Origin: Pseudomonadota bacterium
Lineage (GTDB): Bacteria; Pseudomonadota; Alphaproteobacteria; Sphingomonadales; Sphingomonadaceae
DNA: 64,000 bases
NCBI GenBank assembly: GCA_021847605.1
Contig: JAJZQN010000011.1
Span: 37,439 to 101,438 of the forward strand
Reading direction: 5' to 3'
Each line of letters begins with the position of its first letter. The stretch's first letter is position 1. The notes under the pieces are model-generated. The model had not been told where the DNA came from and made no database searches. It saw nothing but the letters and a program-made list of their open reading frames with translations. This document shows, piece by piece, positions 9,237-17,780 of the stretch. The translations under genes were made by a program, and so were the position numbers.

Positions 9237-9293
9237 GGAAAGCCAGCCCGCGTCTTCAGAGCAGGATGTAATCGGGTTGAAACATAAATCTCC

Positions 9294-9323
9294 GTTCGTT
9301 TCGAGCGAAGCCGAGAAACGAAC
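9294..9323. repeat. intergenic palindromic repeat, copy 1
   Basis: An imperfect palindrome beginning GTTCGTTTCGAGCGAAG and ending GAGAAACGAAC, in the spacer between glpX and the MerC gene. Related copies lie at 30770-30800 and, inverted, at 30843-30870. The form resembles the REP-like elements scattered in sphingomonad genomes. Confidence 0.8.
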
Positions 9324-9347
9324 AGATCAATGCAAAATCATCAAACT

Positions 9348-9731
9348 TTAATGATAGTGGCTGGCGCGGTGGTTGAGGTCGTGGCCCAGCGCCAGGATGC
9401 CGACGCCGATCAGCGTATAGATGCTTTCCTGCATGCCATGGTCCATCGTGAGCGCGCCGGCCATGACGCCGAGGCCGAGTGATCCGATCGCTGCGGGCAT
9501 CATGAAACCATGGATCATCGCACCATGGCCCAGAGCGATGGCGCCCAGCGCGATCGCGATGGCGAGGCCCGCCTCATGAAAGATCGGGCTTTCAAAGATA
9601 CCCCCGGCCGACGCCAGCAACCCCAGGATGACCGCCGTCGCGAAACAATGGGCGACGCACAGGCCCGACAGCGCGATCGCGATGCGATCGATCCGGCCGG
9701 TCATCAGGGCGTGGCGAAAACGGGTTGTCAT
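9348..9731 (-). CDS. MerC domain-containing membrane protein
   Basis: A 127-residue, four-helix membrane protein. The start of the first helix carries the MerC signature cysteines within IALSGLCVAHCFATAV. Later helices include IFHEAGLAIAIALGAIALGH and TLIGVGILALGHDLNHRASH, which is His-rich at the C-terminus. MerC in mercury operons imports Hg(II), but no merA, merP or merR-operon partner is present here. Sphingomonad chromosomal MerC-domain proteins are more plausibly linked to zinc handling. Consistent with that, a Zur-like palindrome (9762-9776) lies about 30 bases upstream of the start. The metal specificity is inference. Confidence 0.82.
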   Translation of the reverse strand: MTTRFRHALMTGRIDRIAIALSGLCVAHCFATAVILGLLASAGGIFESPIFHEAGLAIAIALGAIALGHGAMIHGFMMPAAIGSLGLGVMAGALTMDHGMQESIYTLIGVGILALGHDLNHRASHYH

Positions 9732-9761
9732 GCTGGCCGCTACATAGGGCAGCCCAGCATA

Positions 9762-9776
9762 AGTTACAACATAACA
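9762..9776 (-). promoter_or_regulatory. Zur-like operator upstream of the MerC gene
   Basis: Read on the minus strand the site is TGTTATGTTGTAACT. It agrees with 11 of the 14 fixed positions of the enterobacterial Zur core TGTTATA-N-TATAACA, and it contains the 13-bp dyad GTTATGTTGTAAC. It lies 31 bases before the MerC start, where an operator would overlap the promoter. Confidence 0.5.
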
Positions 9777-9814
9777 TAGCGGATTTTTTGCGGGCCGACG
9801 CGCCCTTCCCGGCC

Positions 9815-11596
9815 CTATGCCGCGAGGCGCAGGCAGTTCCGGCCGCTATGCTTGGCGCGATAGAGCGCCTGATCGGCGGCCTCCATCATGGCGCCGCGGG
9901 TCGAAGCGCCATCCAGTTCGACCAGTCCCGCGCTGAAGGTCACGGAAATCGCTTCTCCGCCGTCCAGCTGGATCGGCCCGACCAGAAGCGCACGTAGCCG
10001 TTCGCACATCATGGCCGCCCGGTCGATGTCGCTGCCCGGCAGAAGGATGGCGAATTCCTCGCCCCCCAATCGCCCGATACTGTCGCCCGGCAGCAGGCCG
10101 GGGCGCAGCCGTTCGACGAAAGCGGTCAGCACGGCATCCCCCGCACCATGGCCATGGCGGTCATTGACCGCCTTGAAATGATCAATGTCGATCATCAACA
10201 GGCTGGCGCATATGCCGTTGCGGCTGTGCAGCAGCGCGGATTCCAGCTTTTCGAGGAAGGCGCGACGACTGTCCGCGCCGGTCAGCGAATCGCGTTCGGC
10301 CACTTCCTGAAGCGCGCGTTGGCGTGCCTTGTGCCGGGATATGTCGCGAATGGTGCTGACAACGCCACTCGGTACACCATGGGCATCGACCAGCGCCCGC
10401 GACACCATCTCATACCAGTCGAGGCCAGCGGCGGAAACGAGCGGACGAAATTCCACCTGATGCACGCTGCCCGGATGGCCCAGCGCATGGCGGTGGGCCG
10501 CCATCACCTGTGCCCGGTCGATCGGGTCGGCAAGGTTGGCGGCTGACTGACCTATCAACAGGCCGGGTGCGCAGCCGATATGGTCATGGGCCGATGGCGA
10601 GGCATAATGGATGATGCCATCCACATCGATTTCCAGCACCACGTCACCGCTATGTTCTGCGATGGCACGGAACCGCGCCTCGCTTTGCTGCAACATGCGG
10701 AACAGGCGCAGGCGGCCGTTCAGTTCGGCCGCAACCGGCAACGACAGCAGGAAGCTGAGCGCCAGATAGAATTGGAACGCCTGAATCCGCTCGCCAGGAG
10801 AAGAAAGGATCATGGTCAGCGGACCGACGCCCGTCATGGTGGCGACACCGCCAACCACCGCAAGGATCAGGATGGAGGCCGCCGCACCCAGATGGCCAAC
10901 ACGAAAGGCGATCAGCACCAGTGGCAGCAGCGGCGCGAACAGCATCGGATAGCGCGCACTATAAAAGATATGGACGGTGATGATGGCGAATATCGCCAGC
11001 AGCAGCATAGCCTCTATCTTTTGCGCGCGGCTGGTCGAACGGCGCCAGCGAGCATATTCCCCCTGCATCAGCAGCACCAGAACCGGCGTGCAGATGAGGC
11101 CGCCCAACGTATGTCCGGTATACCATTGTACCCAGGATGCGCCGAAGGCGACAGGCTTGAGCGATGACGCCACCAGCGCCGCGCCCACGCCCGTCACCGT
11201 GTCCGCGACGACACAGAGCGACAGGATGAACGTCACCAACGATTGCGTCGATGCCATCACCATCCGATCAACCGGCGCGTGGCGACAAATGGTCGCAACA
11301 ATCAGCGCTTCGGCCATGTTGATCACCGCCATGGGGATCGCCGCCAGCCATCCCATGCCGAACAGCCCGGTGGCGAGCGCGCTGGCAATGGCACAGCCTA
11401 GGGCGGTGCCGGTCCATTCACGGCGGGGCGTGGTCAGCAGTTTTGCCATGACGAAGGCGTTGGCGCCCCAGACAAACGCCAGCCCCCCTTCGAACCGCGA
11501 CACCATCAGCGCGAGCGAAGCCGCAACGAAATAAATGCCCGCTGTCGTAGCGGGTGGGATCAGGCGCCGGGCGGTGGGAAGGAAAGGGCGAAGCAT
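9815..11596 (-). CDS. membrane diguanylate cyclase (MASE1-PAS-GGDEF)
   Basis: A 593-residue signalling protein. An N-terminal MASE1 sensor of about eight helices (residues about 15-300) is followed by a PAS domain (RFRAIAEHSGDVVLEIDVDG to about residue 420) and a C-terminal GGDEF domain. The active site reads GRLGGEEFAILLPG, so the protein should make cyclic-di-GMP from GTP. The usual inhibitory RxxD motif just before the active site is replaced by LPGD, so product inhibition may be missing. No EAL domain is present. It stands alone, leftward, between the MerC gene and catalase. The sensed signal is unknown. Confidence 0.92.
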   Translation of the reverse strand: MLRPFLPTARRLIPPATTAGIYFVAASLALMVSRFEGGLAFVWGANAFVMAKLLTTPRREWTGTALGCAIASALATGLFGMGWLAAIPMAVINMAEALIVATICRHAPVDRMVMASTQSLVTFILSLCVVADTVTGVGAALVASSLKPVAFGASWVQWYTGHTLGGLICTPVLVLLMQGEYARWRRSTSRAQKIEAMLLLAIFAIITVHIFYSARYPMLFAPLLPLVLIAFRVGHLGAAASILILAVVGGVATMTGVGPLTMILSSPGERIQAFQFYLALSFLLSLPVAAELNGRLRLFRMLQQSEARFRAIAEHSGDVVLEIDVDGIIHYASPSAHDHIGCAPGLLIGQSAANLADPIDRAQVMAAHRHALGHPGSVHQVEFRPLVSAAGLDWYEMVSRALVDAHGVPSGVVSTIRDISRHKARQRALQEVAERDSLTGADSRRAFLEKLESALLHSRNGICASLLMIDIDHFKAVNDRHGHGAGDAVLTAFVERLRPGLLPGDSIGRLGGEEFAILLPGSDIDRAAMMCERLRALLVGPIQLDGGEAISVTFSAGLVELDGASTRGAMMEAADQALYRAKHSGRNCLRLAA

Positions 11597-11709
11597 GTGC
11601 CCGATTCCGTTACGCTGGCGACCTTAATATTTGCTCACCATCGATCAGGGGAAATGCCGGATATGCCCCAAAGGGAATGACAGGATTTATGCTTGCCCCC
11701 CGTTCAAAG

Positions 11710-11743
11710 AAAAGGCGCCCCGCCATCGATAGCGGGACGCCCT
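11710..11743 (-). terminator. rho-independent terminator of the catalase gene
   Basis: The arms GGCGCCCCGC (11714-11723) and GCGGGACGCC (11732-11741) pair with one G-U mismatch. On the minus strand the hairpin is followed by TTTTCTTTG, just past the catalase stop. Confidence 0.85.
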
Positions 11744-11795
11744 TAGCCGGCCAGGCAGGCTCCCCTCCATAACAGGAGAGGGTTTAGATGTCAGA

Positions 11796-13295
11796 TCAGG
11801 CCGAAGCGTCCGCCAGCGTCTGATCGGTCGGGGCCGAAATCGACGGGTTGCGATCCTTGATCGAGGCACGGGCCTGACGCACGCCTGCGCCATAATCGGG
11901 ATGGACCTGATCGAACAATTTGCACTGGCGTTCCTCGATCTCCGCCGGGATGTCGCCCATGGCAGCGGCGATATTGGCGAAGAGGCGCGCCTTTTCGCCA
12001 TCGTCGAACAGTTCGAACAAGGCGCGGGGCTGGCCAAAATCATCATTGCCATCGCGATGATTATAGCGGTCAGCATCGCCCGAAATCTTCAGCGGCGGTT
12101 CCAGGAAACGATTATCCTCGACCGGACCACCAAAGCTGTTCGGCTCATAATAGGCCGCCGGATTGGGGTTGTTGGGGAAGAAGCGCATCGCCCCATCCTT
12201 GTGATAATGATGCACCGGACATTTGGGCGCGTTGACCGGCAGCGCTTCATAATGGGTGCCGATGCGGTGACGGTGCGCGTCGGCATAGCTGAATATACGC
12301 GCCTGAAGCATCTTATCGGGCGAAAAGCCGATGCCCGGCACGATGTTGGACGGGCTGAAGGCCGCCTGTTCAATCTCCGCGAAATAATTGTCGGCGTTAC
12401 GGTTCAGTTCCAGCACACCAATATCGATCGGCGGATAGTCCGCATGCGGCCACACCTTGGTCAGATCGAACGGATTATAGGCTGTCTTGTCCGCGTCCAG
12501 TTCCGGCATGATCTGGACCTGAACCTTCCACTTGGGGAATTCGCCTTTCTCGATCGATTCGAACAGATCCTCCTGCGTCGATTCGCGGGTGCGGCCCACG
12601 ACCTGCGCCGCTTCTTCATTGCTCCAGTGCTTGTGGCCCTGCATCGTCTTGAAGTGGAACTTCACCCAGAAACGCTCGCCCGCTTCGTTGATGAAGCTGA
12701 ACGTATGGCTGCCATAACCGTTGATGTGGCGCACGTCGGTCGGCAAGCCGCGATCCGACATCAGGATCGTCACCTGATGCAGCGATTCAGGGCTGAGCGA
12801 CCAGAAATCCCACATGGCGGTCGGCGAACGCAAATTGGTACGCGGATGGCGCTTTTGCGTGTGGATGAAGTCGGGGAATTTCAGCGGATCACGCACGAAG
12901 AAGACCGGCGTGTTGTTGCCGACCAGATCCCAATTGCCCTCCGGCGTATAGAATTTGATGGCGAAACCGCGGACGTCCCGTTCCGCATCCGCCGCGCCCA
13001 GTTCGCCCGCCACCGTCGAAAAGCGCAGGATCAGCGGCGTTTCCGCGCCGGGCTGCAAGACTTTGGCCTTGGTATATTGGGAAATGTCGCCGGTGATCTT
13101 CAGAGTGCCATGGGCGCCCCATCCTTTGGCATGCACGACACGCTCAGGAATGCGTTCCCGATTCTGGTGCGCCAGTTTTTCCAGCAACTGATAATCCTGC
13201 AACAACAGCGGGCCGCGCGGCCCCGCGCTCAGGCTGTTCTGATTATCGGCGATCGGCGCGCCGGCACTGGTCGTCATCGTCGGCTTGTCGGCCAT
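11796..13295 (-). CDS. katA: monofunctional haem catalase, small-subunit clade
   Basis: Breaks down hydrogen peroxide to water and oxygen. The 499 residues fit clade 3 small-subunit catalases. Visible motifs: the distal-side His region [18 protein letters not shown], the segment [38 protein letters not shown], and the proximal haem-ligand segment [14 protein letters not shown] with the axial Tyr. The start at 13295 has GAGGAGAA a few bases upstream. It is monocistronic with its own terminator. No oxyR gene is nearby. A cytoplasmic location is expected because there is no signal sequence. Confidence 0.96.
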   Translation of the reverse strand: MADKPTMTTSAGAPIADNQNSLSAGPRGPLLLQDYQLLEKLAHQNRERIPERVVHAKGWGAHGTLKITGDISQYTKAKVLQPGAETPLILRFSTVAGELGAADAERDVRGFAIKFYTPEGNWDLVGNNTPVFFVRDPLKFPDFIHTQKRHPRTNLRSPTAMWDFWSLSPESLHQVTILMSDRGLPTDVRHINGYGSHTFSFINEAGERFWVKFHFKTMQGHKHWSNEEAAQVVGRTRESTQEDLFESIEKGEFPKWKVQVQIMPELDADKTAYNPFDLTKVWPHADYPPIDIGVLELNRNADNYFAEIEQAAFSPSNIVPGIGFSPDKMLQARIFSYADAHRHRIGTHYEALPVNAPKCPVHHYHKDGAMRFFPNNPNPAAYYEPNSFGGPVEDNRFLEPPLKISGDADRYNHRDGNDDFGQPRALFELFDDGEKARLFANIAAAMGDIPAEIEERQCKLFDQVHPDYGAGVRQARASIKDRNPSISAPTDQTLADASA

Positions 13296-13415
13296 GGCTC
13301 ATTCTCCTCGGTGTAGCGTGTAGCAGCCTATGCCCCCCGGCTTCTTGTACGAAACGGATTGAATCGTTCTGACTGATCGCTTCCCTGACTGATTGTCCCC
13401 ATCAGCATGATCCGA

Positions 13416-14882
13416 TCAGCGTCCCTCCGTCAGCAAATCGCTCCAACGGGTCAGTCGTTCCGTGCGGCGATGCTTTTCTATTGCCGGGACGAAGCGGCTG
13501 GATGGCGACGTCATGCGGGCGGCGCTGTCCAGATCGGGGAACAGCCCTGCCCCGACCGCCGCCAGCATCGCCGCGCCACGAGCCGTCGTTTCCACATCGG
13601 CAGGGCGATCGACCACCATGTCCAGCATGTCGGCCATATCCTGCGCAATCCAGTCATTGGCGCTCATGCCGCCGTCGATGCGCAAACTTTTCCACGCCGC
13701 CCCGTCGGCCGCGAAGGCTCCGGCCAGATCATGGACCTGATGCGCGATCGATTCGAGCGCGGCACGCACAATATGCGCGCGGCCCGTGGCGTGAGTCAGG
13801 CCTGTGATGCGCGCGGTGGCGTCGGGCCGCCAGTGCGGCGCGCCCAGCCCGGCCAGCGCAGGCAGCATATAGACACCGCCATTGTCGGACACGGACCGGG
13901 CGATGGCATCAGTATCGGCCGCCCGGTCGATCATGCCCATCCGGTCGCGCAACCACTGGATCAGGCTGCCCGCGACGAAGATGGAGCCTTCGAGCGCATA
14001 AAGGCGACGCCCGCCGATCTGGCACAACACCGTCCCGAGCAGGCGGTGCCGCGACCGGGGCAGCGCCTCCCCCAGCGGCGTCAGGATGAAGGCACCGGTC
14101 CCTAAGGTCGCCTTCGCCGCGCCGGGTGACAGGCACCCCTGCCCGATCGTCGCGGCCTGCTGATCCCCCGCAAGACCACGGATCGGCACCGGGCCACCCA
14201 GCAGGTCGGGCAGGGTCGTACCGAAATCCCCGGCATTGTCGGTGATGCCGGGCAGCGCAGCGACAGGGACGCCAAACAGGGCGCACAATTCCTCGTCCCA
14301 TCCCGCGCCATCCAGCGCCATCAACTGCGTGCGGCTGGCGTTGCTGGCATCGGTCAGGTGCAGGCCGCCGGTCAGTTTCCACAGCAGCCAGCTTTCCACG
14401 GTGCCGAGCGCCAGCGCATCGCCCGCCTGCGCCACGGCCGGCACTTCATCCAGCATCCAGCGCATCTTCGTCGCCGAAAAATAGGGATCGAGGATCAGGC
14501 CGGTGCGATCCTGCACAAAGGCTTCATGCCCCGCCTCACGCAGGGCGGCACATTGCGACGCGGTCCGACGGTCCTGCCACACGATGGCGCGGGTCAGCGG
14601 CTTGCCGGTGCGGCGATCCCACGCGACCACCGTCTCACGCTGATTGGTGATGCCGATGGCGACGATCCGGTCGGGGCCACCCGCCTCGCTCACCAACTGG
14701 CGGGCGCATTCCAGCGTGCGATCCCATATCTCATCGGCGTCATGCTCGACCCGGCCGGGCTGGGGATAATATTGGGTCAGGTCGCGCTGCGCCGTCGCGA
14801 TCCGTTCTCCGTCGGGGGCGTAGAGCATGGCGCGGGTCGATGTCGTCCCCGCATCCAGCACCAATATCGCGCGCTCCGTCAT
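13416..14882 (-). CDS. glpK: glycerol kinase
   Basis: Phosphorylates glycerol to sn-glycerol-3-phosphate with ATP. The 488 residues from MTERAILVLDAGTTSTRAML show the FGGY-kinase phosphate loop DAGTTSTR, the substrate-site segment GITNQRETVVAWDRRTG, AIVWQDRRT, and the late ATPase segment LRIDGGMSANDW. An upstream in-frame extension to 14987 is rejected: it would overlap the glpD coding region and lacks family similarity. The start ATG overlaps the stop of glpD by four bases, so the two are translationally coupled as glpD-glpK. No glycerol facilitator gene (glpF) is found next to them. Confidence 0.95.
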   Translation of the reverse strand: MTERAILVLDAGTTSTRAMLYAPDGERIATAQRDLTQYYPQPGRVEHDADEIWDRTLECARQLVSEAGGPDRIVAIGITNQRETVVAWDRRTGKPLTRAIVWQDRRTASQCAALREAGHEAFVQDRTGLILDPYFSATKMRWMLDEVPAVAQAGDALALGTVESWLLWKLTGGLHLTDASNASRTQLMALDGAGWDEELCALFGVPVAALPGITDNAGDFGTTLPDLLGGPVPIRGLAGDQQAATIGQGCLSPGAAKATLGTGAFILTPLGEALPRSRHRLLGTVLCQIGGRRLYALEGSIFVAGSLIQWLRDRMGMIDRAADTDAIARSVSDNGGVYMLPALAGLGAPHWRPDATARITGLTHATGRAHIVRAALESIAHQVHDLAGAFAADGAAWKSLRIDGGMSANDWIAQDMADMLDMVVDRPADVETTARGAAMLAAVGAGLFPDLDSAARMTSPSSRFVPAIEKHRRTERLTRWSDLLTEGR

Positions 14883-16363
14883 ATCCTCTCCTGCATATGC
14901 TCTTCCAGTCGCCGGACCTGCGCCGCGTCGAGCCGCAGGCCCAGCTTGGTGCGGCGCCACAGCACGTCCTGCGCGCTGCGCGCCCATTCCCGATCGATCA
15001 AATAAGCGACCTCCGCTTCGCTGAGGCCATGACCGAAATCCTCGCCCAGATCGGCGGCGCTCCCCGCACGCCCCAGCCAGCGCCAGGCATGGGTTCCATA
15101 GGCGCGACCGAGCCGGTCGGCATCGCTCTGCGACAAAAAGGGATAGTCGGCCCGCAGCCGGTCGATCAGCGCGGGCAGGCCGTCTCGCGGGAAATCGCCA
15201 CCGGGCAGGCCCGACATCCCGGTCCAGTCAGCCTCGCTCATCTTTGGCAGGTACCGGCGCAGCATAGCGACCGCCTCCGCCGACAGGTGGTGATAGGTGG
15301 TGATCTTGCCGCCGAAAATGCTGAGCAGCGGCGCCCCCTCCCCTTCATCCCATTCCAGCCTATATCCGCGCGTCGCCGCCTCCGGCCGATCCGACCCGTC
15401 CTCCAGAAGTGGCCGCACGCCGGCATAGGACCAGACGACATCGGCGGGAGCGATGCGCTGCGCGAAATAGAGGTTCGCGCCATCGCACAGATAGGCGATC
15501 TCCTCCGCGCTGGCGGTGACGTCGGTCAGGCCGCCCTGATGATCGCGGTCGGTCGTGCCGATCAGGGTGAAGTCGCGCTCATAGGGGATGGCGAAGAAGA
15601 TGCGGCCATCGGGCAACTGGAAGAAATAGGCGAAGTCATGGTTGAACAGGCGCGGCACGACGATATGCGATCCGCGCACCAGCCGCATATGCCGGTCGGA
15701 CGGACGATGCGCGCGATCCAGCAGGTCGAGCGTCGAGGGGCCGGTCGCATTGACGATGATGCGTGCCTGAAAAGACCGACCATCATCGGTGTTGATCGTC
15801 CAGCGATCGGCGGCGCGCTCCAGTGCCGTCACCGCGCAGCGCGTCTCGATCTGCGCACCATGGTCGGCGGCATCGCGCGCATTCAGCACCACCAGCCGTG
15901 CATCATCGACCCACCCGTCCGAATAGACCCAGCCACGGCCGAATCCGGGCTGAAGCGGCATACCGGCGACATGGCGGCGCAGGTCGATGCCCTGCGTCGC
16001 GGGCAATGCCCGCCGCCCGCCGATATGATCATAGAGGAACAGGCCAAGACGCAGCAGCCAGCGCGGCCGCAGCCCCGGACGCCATGGCAGGACGAAGCGC
16101 ATCGGATGGATGATGTGCGGCGCGATGCCCCACAATCTCTCCCGCTCCGACAATGCCTCGCGCACCAGCGCGAATTCGCGATGTTCCAGATAGCGCAGGC
16201 CGCCATGGATCAGCTTGGTGGAGGCGGAGGATGTCCCCTGCGCCAGATCGCCCCGCTCCAGCAGCAGCACGCGCGCGCCCCGCCCGGCAGCATCGCGCGC
16301 AATACCGCATCCGTTCACGCCGCCGCCGATCACGGCGATGTCGAAGGGCTGCTCCTCATTCAC
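14879..16363 (-). CDS. glpD: aerobic glycerol-3-phosphate dehydrogenase
   Basis: FAD enzyme that oxidises glycerol-3-phosphate to dihydroxyacetone phosphate and passes electrons to quinone. The N-terminus has the dinucleotide fold FDIAVIGGGVNGCGIARDAA, then GTSSASTKLIHGGLRYLEH, and the family motifs GSHIVVPRLF and SIFGGKITTYHHL. I place the start at the GTG at 16363 (about 494 residues), which follows GGGGGA. The longer frame to 16447 would begin inside the hairpin of the neighbouring gene's terminator. It is the first gene of a glpD-glpK pair. Expected location is peripheral to the inner membrane. Confidence 0.94.
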   Translation of the reverse strand: MNEEQPFDIAVIGGGVNGCGIARDAAGRGARVLLLERGDLAQGTSSASTKLIHGGLRYLEHREFALVREALSERERLWGIAPHIIHPMRFVLPWRPGLRPRWLLRLGLFLYDHIGGRRALPATQGIDLRRHVAGMPLQPGFGRGWVYSDGWVDDARLVVLNARDAADHGAQIETRCAVTALERAADRWTINTDDGRSFQARIIVNATGPSTLDLLDRAHRPSDRHMRLVRGSHIVVPRLFNHDFAYFFQLPDGRIFFAIPYERDFTLIGTTDRDHQGGLTDVTASAEEIAYLCDGANLYFAQRIAPADVVWSYAGVRPLLEDGSDRPEAATRGYRLEWDEGEGAPLLSIFGGKITTYHHLSAEAVAMLRRYLPKMSEADWTGMSGLPGGDFPRDGLPALIDRLRADYPFLSQSDADRLGRAYGTHAWRWLGRAGSAADLGEDFGHGLSEAEVAYLIDREWARSAQDVLWRRTKLGLRLDAAQVRRLEEHMQERI

Positions 16364-16408
16364 TCCCCCGATGTAGGGCGCTCCGGGCGGCAAGGGAAGC
16401 AAGGCACG

Positions 16409-16443
16409 AAAAACCCGGCGGGGAAGCATATCCCCCGCCGGGT
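16409..16443 (-). terminator. rho-independent terminator downstream of the 204-residue protein gene
   Basis: A perfect 10-bp hairpin, CCCGGCGGGG (16414-16423) with CCCCGCCGGG (16433-16442), is followed on the minus strand by TTTTT. It ends the gene at 16502-17116 and lies just upstream of glpD. Confidence 0.9.
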
Positions 16444-16501
16444 CCATCGCCAGAACGGCCTGATAGTCCCCGATCAGCCTGTTCTGAAAGCCGTCAATGC
16501 C

Positions 16502-17116
16502 TCAGGCGAGGCTGTCGACCACCAGACCGCTGTTCGTACTGTCGGTGCTGGTCGACGCGGAGCCATAGAGTGATTGCGACAGGCTGGACCGCAGATTTTC
16601 CAGAAAGGCGATGATCGAATCGAGCTGATCGGCTGCACTGGTGGCGTCGGTGCTGCTGGTCGTGCTGCTGTCGTCATCCTCATCGTCGGATGCAGCAGGC
16701 GGGGGTCCGGGTGGCGGGCCACGCATCGGGCCAGCACCGCCGACACCGCCCATGCCCGCGATGCTCATATCATCCTGTCCCGTATCGCTACCGTCACTGG
16801 CGGTTGCGCCGCCCGGCCCCTGCGCGAAAAAGCTCTGAAGCGCGGCCGCCTGGTCCTGCGTCAATGTGCCAGCGGCGACCTGATCATCGATCAGCGAGTC
16901 GACCCGCTCCTTCATGCCCGATGGATCGAGCCGGGAACTGCCGTCGCTGGCGGCAGAGGAAGAAAGCGCTGTATCGATATTATCGAGCGCGGTTTCCAGC
17001 GCGTCGCCGTCCACCTCACTCAGGGAGCCGGCCTTGACGGCGGCGCCGATCTTATTGTCCATCGACATGCGCGGCGATGGCGGCATGCCCATGGAGTAGC
17101 TGTTGATGCTCGTCAT
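16502..17116 (-). CDS. acidic, low-complexity protein of unknown function
   Basis: A protein of about 204 residues starting MTSINSYSMGMPPSPRMSMD; GTGGGGA lies upstream of the ATG at 17116. It has no membrane helix and no obvious signal peptide. The first half contains two short helical repeats of a similar pattern: LSEVDGDALETALDNIDTAL and LTQDQAAALQSFFAQ. The middle is a Gly/Pro linker (MRGPPPGPPPAA) followed by an Asp/Ser-rich run (DDEDDDSSTTSS). The C-terminal part ends DQLDSIIAFLENLRSSLSQS. The acidic loops recall degenerate EF-hand-like segments, but no clean calcium loop can be read. Function unknown. It has its own terminator. Confidence 0.75.
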   Translation of the reverse strand: MTSINSYSMGMPPSPRMSMDNKIGAAVKAGSLSEVDGDALETALDNIDTALSSSAASDGSSRLDPSGMKERVDSLIDDQVAAGTLTQDQAAALQSFFAQGPGGATASDGSDTGQDDMSIAGMGGVGGAGPMRGPPPGPPPAASDDEDDDSSTTSSTDATSAADQLDSIIAFLENLRSSLSQSLYGSASTSTDSTNSGLVVDSLA

Positions 17117-17261
17117 GATGGAAGTCCCCACTTCGGTTAAGCGGGGCCATCATCACCGGAAATTCTGAAAAAACATTATATTTCAATAAGGTAATTTATT
17201 GAAATATCCGCGTTACACTGGTTAGCATGCGGTTAATGCGCCATCGCCCGACCGGATTGGA

Positions 17262-17639
17262 TCAGGCTTTTTCCAGCGTACATTGCAGCGGATGCTGGTT
17301 CTGGCGGGCGAAGTCCATCACCTGATTGACCTTTGTCTCGGCCACTTCATAGCTGAAAATGCCGCATATGCCGACACCGCGCTGATGGACATGCAGCATC
17401 ACCCGGGTCGCTTCCTCCATGTCCATGCGGAAAAAATGTTGAAGGACATGCACGACGAATTCCATCGGCGTATAATCGTCGTTCAGCATCAGCACCTTGT
17501 AAAGCGACGGCTTTTTGGTGCGGGCGCGGGTGCGGGTCGCGATGCCGACATTGGGGCCGTCATTGCCGTCCCCCTGATCGTCCCGGTCCCCGGCCGCCAT
17601 CGTCGCGGGCCGCGCTGCATATGTGGCGATGCTGTTCAT
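17262..17639 (-). CDS. clpS: ATP-dependent Clp protease adaptor ClpS
   Basis: Adaptor that delivers N-end-rule substrates to ClpAP. The conserved core is clear: [20 protein letters not shown] (with the NDD-TPMEFV substrate pocket), then [20 protein letters not shown] and [18 protein letters not shown] start at the ATG at 17639 (125 residues); another Met at 17600 is possible. The 50-residue N-terminal extension is low-complexity, as in other alphaproteobacteria. It is not followed by clpA here. A frame that extends further upstream to 17750 would read antisense through the phasin terminator and is rejected. Confidence 0.94.
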   Translation of the reverse strand: MNSIATYAARPATMAAGDRDDQGDGNDGPNVGIATRTRARTKKPSLYKVLMLNDDYTPMEFVVHVLQHFFRMDMEEATRVMLHVHQRGVGICGIFSYEVAETKVNQVMDFARQNQHPLQCTLEKA

Positions 17640-17730
17640 GATGTCCGAGGATATGGCGATTTGCGCCCTTATAGCAAGAGGCCGGTGGCAGCACCCGATC
17701 GGATCGCGCCGATATTTCGCCGCAGACGCG

Positions 17731-17765
17731 AAAAGGCGCGCCATTCCCATGGGGAAGGCGCGCCT
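17731..17765 (-). terminator. rho-independent terminator of the phasin gene
   Basis: Two GGCGCGCC arms (17735-17742 and 17757-17764) enclose an extra inner pairing. On the minus strand the hairpin is followed by TTTT, 16 bases after the phasin stop. Confidence 0.8.
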
Positions 17766-17780
17766 GTTCAGGTCAGGTCG

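Noticed and set aside
13310..13380. EcfG promoter upstream of catalase (AGAAC...CGTT)
   Set aside because: The spacing is about nine bases, far from the required 16-18.
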